Source: Streptomyces sp. NBC_00569
GTDB lineage: Bacteria > Actinomycetota > Actinomycetes > Streptomycetales > Streptomycetaceae
Direction: 5' to 3'
Assembly (NCBI RefSeq): GCF_036345255.1
Contig: NZ_CP107783.1
Location: 9,293,001 to 9,357,000, forward strand
DNA length: 64,000 bases
How positions within the stretch are numbered: the first letter of the stretch is position 1; every line of letters begins with the position of its first letter. Positions 61,350-64,000 of this stretch are shown here, one piece after another. Both the position numbers and the translations under genes were made by a program. The notes beneath the pieces are model-generated. The model was not told the DNA's origin. It worked only from the letters and a program-made list of their open reading frames with translations, and did not search any database.

Positions 61350-62348
61350 TCAGCGGGTGGCGAGGAACTCGAGCGTGTCGATGACGCGGTTCGAGAAACC
61401 CCACTCGTTGTCGTACCACGCGGCCACCTTGACGTGGCGGCCGTCGACGCGAGTGAGGGCCGAGTCCAAGATCGACGAGGCGGGATTGCCCGTGATGTCG
61501 GACGACACGAGCGGGTCGTCCGAGTACTCGAGGATGCCGGCGAGCGGCCCCTCCGCTGCGGCGCGGTAGGCCGCCAGCACGTCGTCGCGCGTCACGTCGC
61601 GGGTGACGGTCGTGTTGAGTTCGACGATCGAGCCCACCGGCACGGGCACGCGGATCGAGTCGCCCGACAGCTTGCCGTCGAGGTTCGGCAGCACCAGGCC
61701 GATCGCCTTGGCGGCGCCGGTCGTGGTCGGCACGATGTTGACGCCGGCGGCTCGGGCGCGACGGGCGTCGCGGTGCGGACCGTCCTGCAGGTTCTGCTCC
61801 TGCGTATAGGCATGCACCGTCGTCATGAACCCGTGCTCGATACCGGCGAGTTCGTCGAGAACCGCGGCCAACGGCGCGAGCGCGTTCGTGGTGCATGAGG
61901 CGTTCGAGACGATCGTGTGCACAGCCGGATCGTAGGCGTCGTTGTTGACCCCGAACGCGAGCGTGACGTCGGCGCCTTCTGACGGCGCGCTGACGACTAC
62001 CTTCTTCGTGCCCGCGTCGAGGTGGGCACGGGCGGCCTTGGCCGAGGTGAAGCGGCCGGTGGCTTCCAGAACGATGTCGACGCCGAGTTCGGCCCACGGC
62101 AGCTGCGCCGGTTCGCGCTCGGCCAGCACCGTGATCCGACGGCCGTCAACGATGAGGGTGTCCCCGTCGACGGTCACCGGGCGCCCGAGCCGTCCGGCCG
62201 TGCTGTCGTAGGCGAGCAGCCGGGCGAGAGCGGAGGGCTCCGTCAGGTCGTTGACGGCGACGATCTCGAGGGCGCTGTCGCGCTCCAGCAGCGCGCGCAG
62301 CACATTGCGTCCGATGCGGCCGAATCCGTTGATGGCGATGCGAGTCAT
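61350..62348 (-). CDS. gap: Glyceraldehyde-3-phosphate dehydrogenase, type I
   Basis: ATG 62348 gives 332 residues. The NAD domain starts TRIAINGFGRIGRNVLRALLE. The catalytic Cys is C152 in SNASCTTN, and NNDAYDP, PTTTGAAKAIGLVLP, RVPVPVGSIVELN and WYDNEWGFSNRVIDTL follow in order. It interconverts glyceraldehyde 3-phosphate and 1,3-bisphosphoglycerate. It stands outside any pgk/tpi cluster, with reductase fragments on both sides, so it is likely an accessory, transferred copy. Confidence 0.95.
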   Translation of the reverse strand: MTRIAINGFGRIGRNVLRALLERDSALEIVAVNDLTEPSALARLLAYDSTAGRLGRPVTVDGDTLIVDGRRITVLAEREPAQLPWAELGVDIVLEATGRFTSAKAARAHLDAGTKKVVVSAPSEGADVTLAFGVNNDAYDPAVHTIVSNASCTTNALAPLAAVLDELAGIEHGFMTTVHAYTQEQNLQDGPHRDARRARAAGVNIVPTTTGAAKAIGLVLPNLDGKLSGDSIRVPVPVGSIVELNTTVTRDVTRDDVLAAYRAAAEGPLAGILEYSDDPLVSSDITGNPASSILDSALTRVDGRHVKVAAWYDNEWGFSNRVIDTLEFLATR

Positions 62349-62455
62349 GAGTGGTGTCCCTTCTCCTCGCCACCAGACTCGCCCGCGGCCGGCGCCACTG
62401 ACAGTGGCGGGATCGCCACGGTTCAAAAGGATCCCGCCACGCGGTGCCGGGCGGG

Positions 62456-63412
62456 TTACTCGCCCTGGGTGAAGGTGCGCCGGTACTCGCTCGGGGTGGT
62501 GCCGAGAATGCGGTGGAAGTGCAGGCGCAGGTTCGCGCCGGTGCCGAGCCCGATGTCGGCGGCGATCTGTTCGACGCTGCGCTGCGAGCGCTCGAGCAGT
62601 TCGCGGGCCAGGTCGATGCGGGCGCGCATCACCCACTGCATCGGCGTGTAGCCGGTCTCCTCGACGAAGCGCCGGGAGAACGTGCGCGGCGAGACCCCCG
62701 CCTGCCGCGCCATTATGTCGAGCGTGAGGGGCCTGCCGAGCCGGTGCAGCGCCCACTCACGGGTGGCGGCGAACCGCTCGCCGAGCGGCTCGGGGATGCT
62801 GCGCGGCACGTACTGGGCCTGGCCGCCGCTGCGGTAGGGCGCCGCAACCAGACGCCGAGCCGCGTGGTTGGACGCGGCCACTCCGAGGTCGCCGCGCAGG
62901 ATGTGCAGGCACAGGTCGATGCCGGAGGCGGCACCGGCCGAGGTGAGCACGCTGCCCTCGTCGACGAACAGCACGTTCTCGTCGACCTGGACGAGCGGAT
63001 GCCTGGCCACGAGCGCCCGCGTGTAGTGCCAGTGCGTCGTGGCGCGCTTGCCGTCGAGCAGGCCCGTGGCGGCGAGCGCGAAAGCGCCCGTCGAGATGGC
63101 GGCGAGCCGCGCGCCCCGGTGGTGGGCGGCGATCAGTGCATCGACGACGGCGTGCGGCGGGTCGTCGCGGTCCGGGAACCGGTAGCCGGGGATGAAGACG
63201 ATGTCGGCCCACGCAAGGGCGTCGAGGCCGTGGGCGACGTGGTACGCGAGGCCATCGCCGCCGGTCACGAGACCGGGTGCCGCCCCGCACACCCGCACCT
63301 CGTACGGCATGCTCGCGCGGGTCGTGAAAACCTGCGCAGGAATTCCGACATCGAGCGGCTTCGCACCTTCGAGTACCAGGACGGCGACGCGATGCAGGCG
63401 AGGTGCAGGCAC
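62456..63412 (-). CDS. GlxA family regulator (DJ-1/PfpI plus AraC HTH)
   Basis: The protein has 318 residues. The DJ-1/PfpI domain (VAVLVLEGAKPLDVGIPAQVF, AAISTGAFALAATGLLDGKRATTHWHY) has Ser where a cysteine usually sits at the elbow, so it is a sensor and not an enzyme. The AraC HTHs are at the end (LTLDIMARQAGVSPRTFSRRFVEETGYTPMQWV and RSVEQIAADIGLGTGANLRLHFHRILGTTPSEYRR). It precedes gap on the same strand with 107 bases between; control of gap is possible. Confidence 0.92.
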   Translation of the reverse strand: MPAPRLHRVAVLVLEGAKPLDVGIPAQVFTTRASMPYEVRVCGAAPGLVTGGDGLAYHVAHGLDALAWADIVFIPGYRFPDRDDPPHAVVDALIAAHHRGARLAAISTGAFALAATGLLDGKRATTHWHYTRALVARHPLVQVDENVLFVDEGSVLTSAGAASGIDLCLHILRGDLGVAASNHAARRLVAAPYRSGGQAQYVPRSIPEPLGERFAATREWALHRLGRPLTLDIMARQAGVSPRTFSRRFVEETGYTPMQWVMRARIDLARELLERSQRSVEQIAADIGLGTGANLRLHFHRILGTTPSEYRRTFTQGE

Positions 63413-63712
63413 AGGTAGAGGTTACGTGGGGCGGGACTTCGATACGCCCACTTCGCGGACCGGGCAGACGACACCCCGGCCGGGCTGTCTTCCGCGTTGC
63501 GGTCCACCACCGGTCTCACCCTTCGCCCGCCTCTAGCCGGCCTGAGACCAAACCCGCGCTCAAGAGGAACCTCAACCCGCCACGCTCGCCAGGACCCGTC
63601 GGGCCCGTAGGCCCACGTCGGCCGCTCACGGGCCAAAGGCGCTCAGTTTCAGCGGATGCTTGCCAGGAACCCTGGGCGTTCACCCCCGGGAGGGAACGGC
63701 GGGGTCGGCGGG
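63413..63712. other. Gap upstream of the GlxA gene
   Basis: About 300 bases. It must hold the GlxA promoter, but I see no convincing -35/-10 pair. One plus-strand frame is open but has no recognisable family. Confidence 0.4.
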
Positions 63713-63928
63713 GTGCGGGCCGTCGAGCACCTGCGTCTCGTCGCCGCCGAGCTCCAGATGGCCGACGTGCGCCAGCAGGTCGCACTGTCGATGATCACCG
63801 ACTTCGAGAACTTCAGCGTCTTCAAGCCCGGCGAGCACAACCTGACCTCGATGGACACGATGCTCGACCAAGTCATTGCCTGGAGCACCGCGCTCGCACC
63901 GCTGCGCATGGCCTCGGCCGCCGCCTGA
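63713..63928 (+). pseudogene. C-terminal fragment of an NADPH-dependent FMN reductase-like protein
   Basis: The 71 codons read VRAVEHLRLVAAELQMADVRQQVALSMITDFENFSVFKPGEHNLTSMDTMLDQVIAWSTALAPLR in sense. This is the conserved end of NAD(P)H-dependent FMN reductases of actinomycetes. The flavodoxin-like N-terminus with the FMN loop is missing; the Gly-rich codons just before it may be the worn GGVSGG turn. It is a relic. The last 70 bases of the window hold no gene. Confidence 0.75.
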
Positions 63929-64000
63929 GCCGCTCGCCGGGCTCTGTTCGCCCATTACGGCGTGCCAGACGCCCAGGCCATGTCTTGCTGAGCCGAAATG

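Overview
The window is about 71-73% G+C (judged by eye) with strongly G/C-biased third codon positions, twin-arginine and lipoprotein signals, GTG starts and leaderless-looking promoters. The protein families are those of a high-GC actinomycete, almost certainly Streptomyces: TerD, DUF899, DUF6083, SAV2177-type methyltransferase remnants, ROK and GlxA regulators, and ABC sugar importers without their own ATPase. Gene order is loose and single-gene units are common. Several insertion-sequence scars and broken genes suggest a chromosome arm or another plastic region.

Left part (1-31 kb): a mosaic of small accessory units. In order: a DUF899 gene end; a two-HTH regulator divergent from a very large secreted subtilisin with an Asp-box propeller; an MFS exporter with its TetR repressor and a double palindromic operator; a GlxA regulator divergent from two tandem isochorismatase-like hydrolases, the second a lipoprotein; an unidentified Tat-secreted protein; a TetR/DUF4345 pair; a GH18 chitinase with a chi-type promoter; an AraC/VOC pair; a dead methyltransferase; a nitronate monooxygenase; an MFS gene; a LysR gene divergent from an aldo/keto reductase; a PP2C phosphatase; a phosphoribosyltransferase-hydrolase fusion; TerD; and an acyl-CoA dehydrogenase with an APH-like kinase.

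Middle (31-36 kb): a HAD phosphatase, an SDR with an altered active site beside a clear benzoylformate decarboxylase, and then remnants of two different transposases.

Right part (36-61 kb): the most coherent block, a carbohydrate utilisation locus built for alpha-galactosides and perhaps other deoxy- or L-sugars. Secreted GH27 enzymes (one with a lectin-like C-terminal domain), a GH95 enzyme and an SGNH hydrolase would trim extracellular glycan. Two ABC importers (binding protein plus two permeases each) would bring in oligosaccharides. Two cytoplasmic GH36 alpha-galactosidases of identical length would release galactose. An SDR dehydrogenase, an SMP-30 lactonase, an aldose-1-epimerase-like protein and a clear D-galactonate dehydratase (dgoD) form an oxidative De Ley-Doudoroff galactose route under a DgoR-like FCD regulator. 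The KDGal kinase and aldolase are not in the window; a 29-codon reading frame just before the lactonase looks like an aldolase scar. A ROK regulator lies between the two modules. Its probable leaderless promoter shares an AT-rich motif with the promoter of the first GH27 gene 15 kb away, which suggests one regulon.

Far right (61-64 kb): a GAPDH and a second GlxA regulator, flanked by C-terminal fragments of an aldo/keto reductase and an FMN reductase. No tRNA, rRNA, CRISPR array, polyketide or non-ribosomal peptide gene was found.
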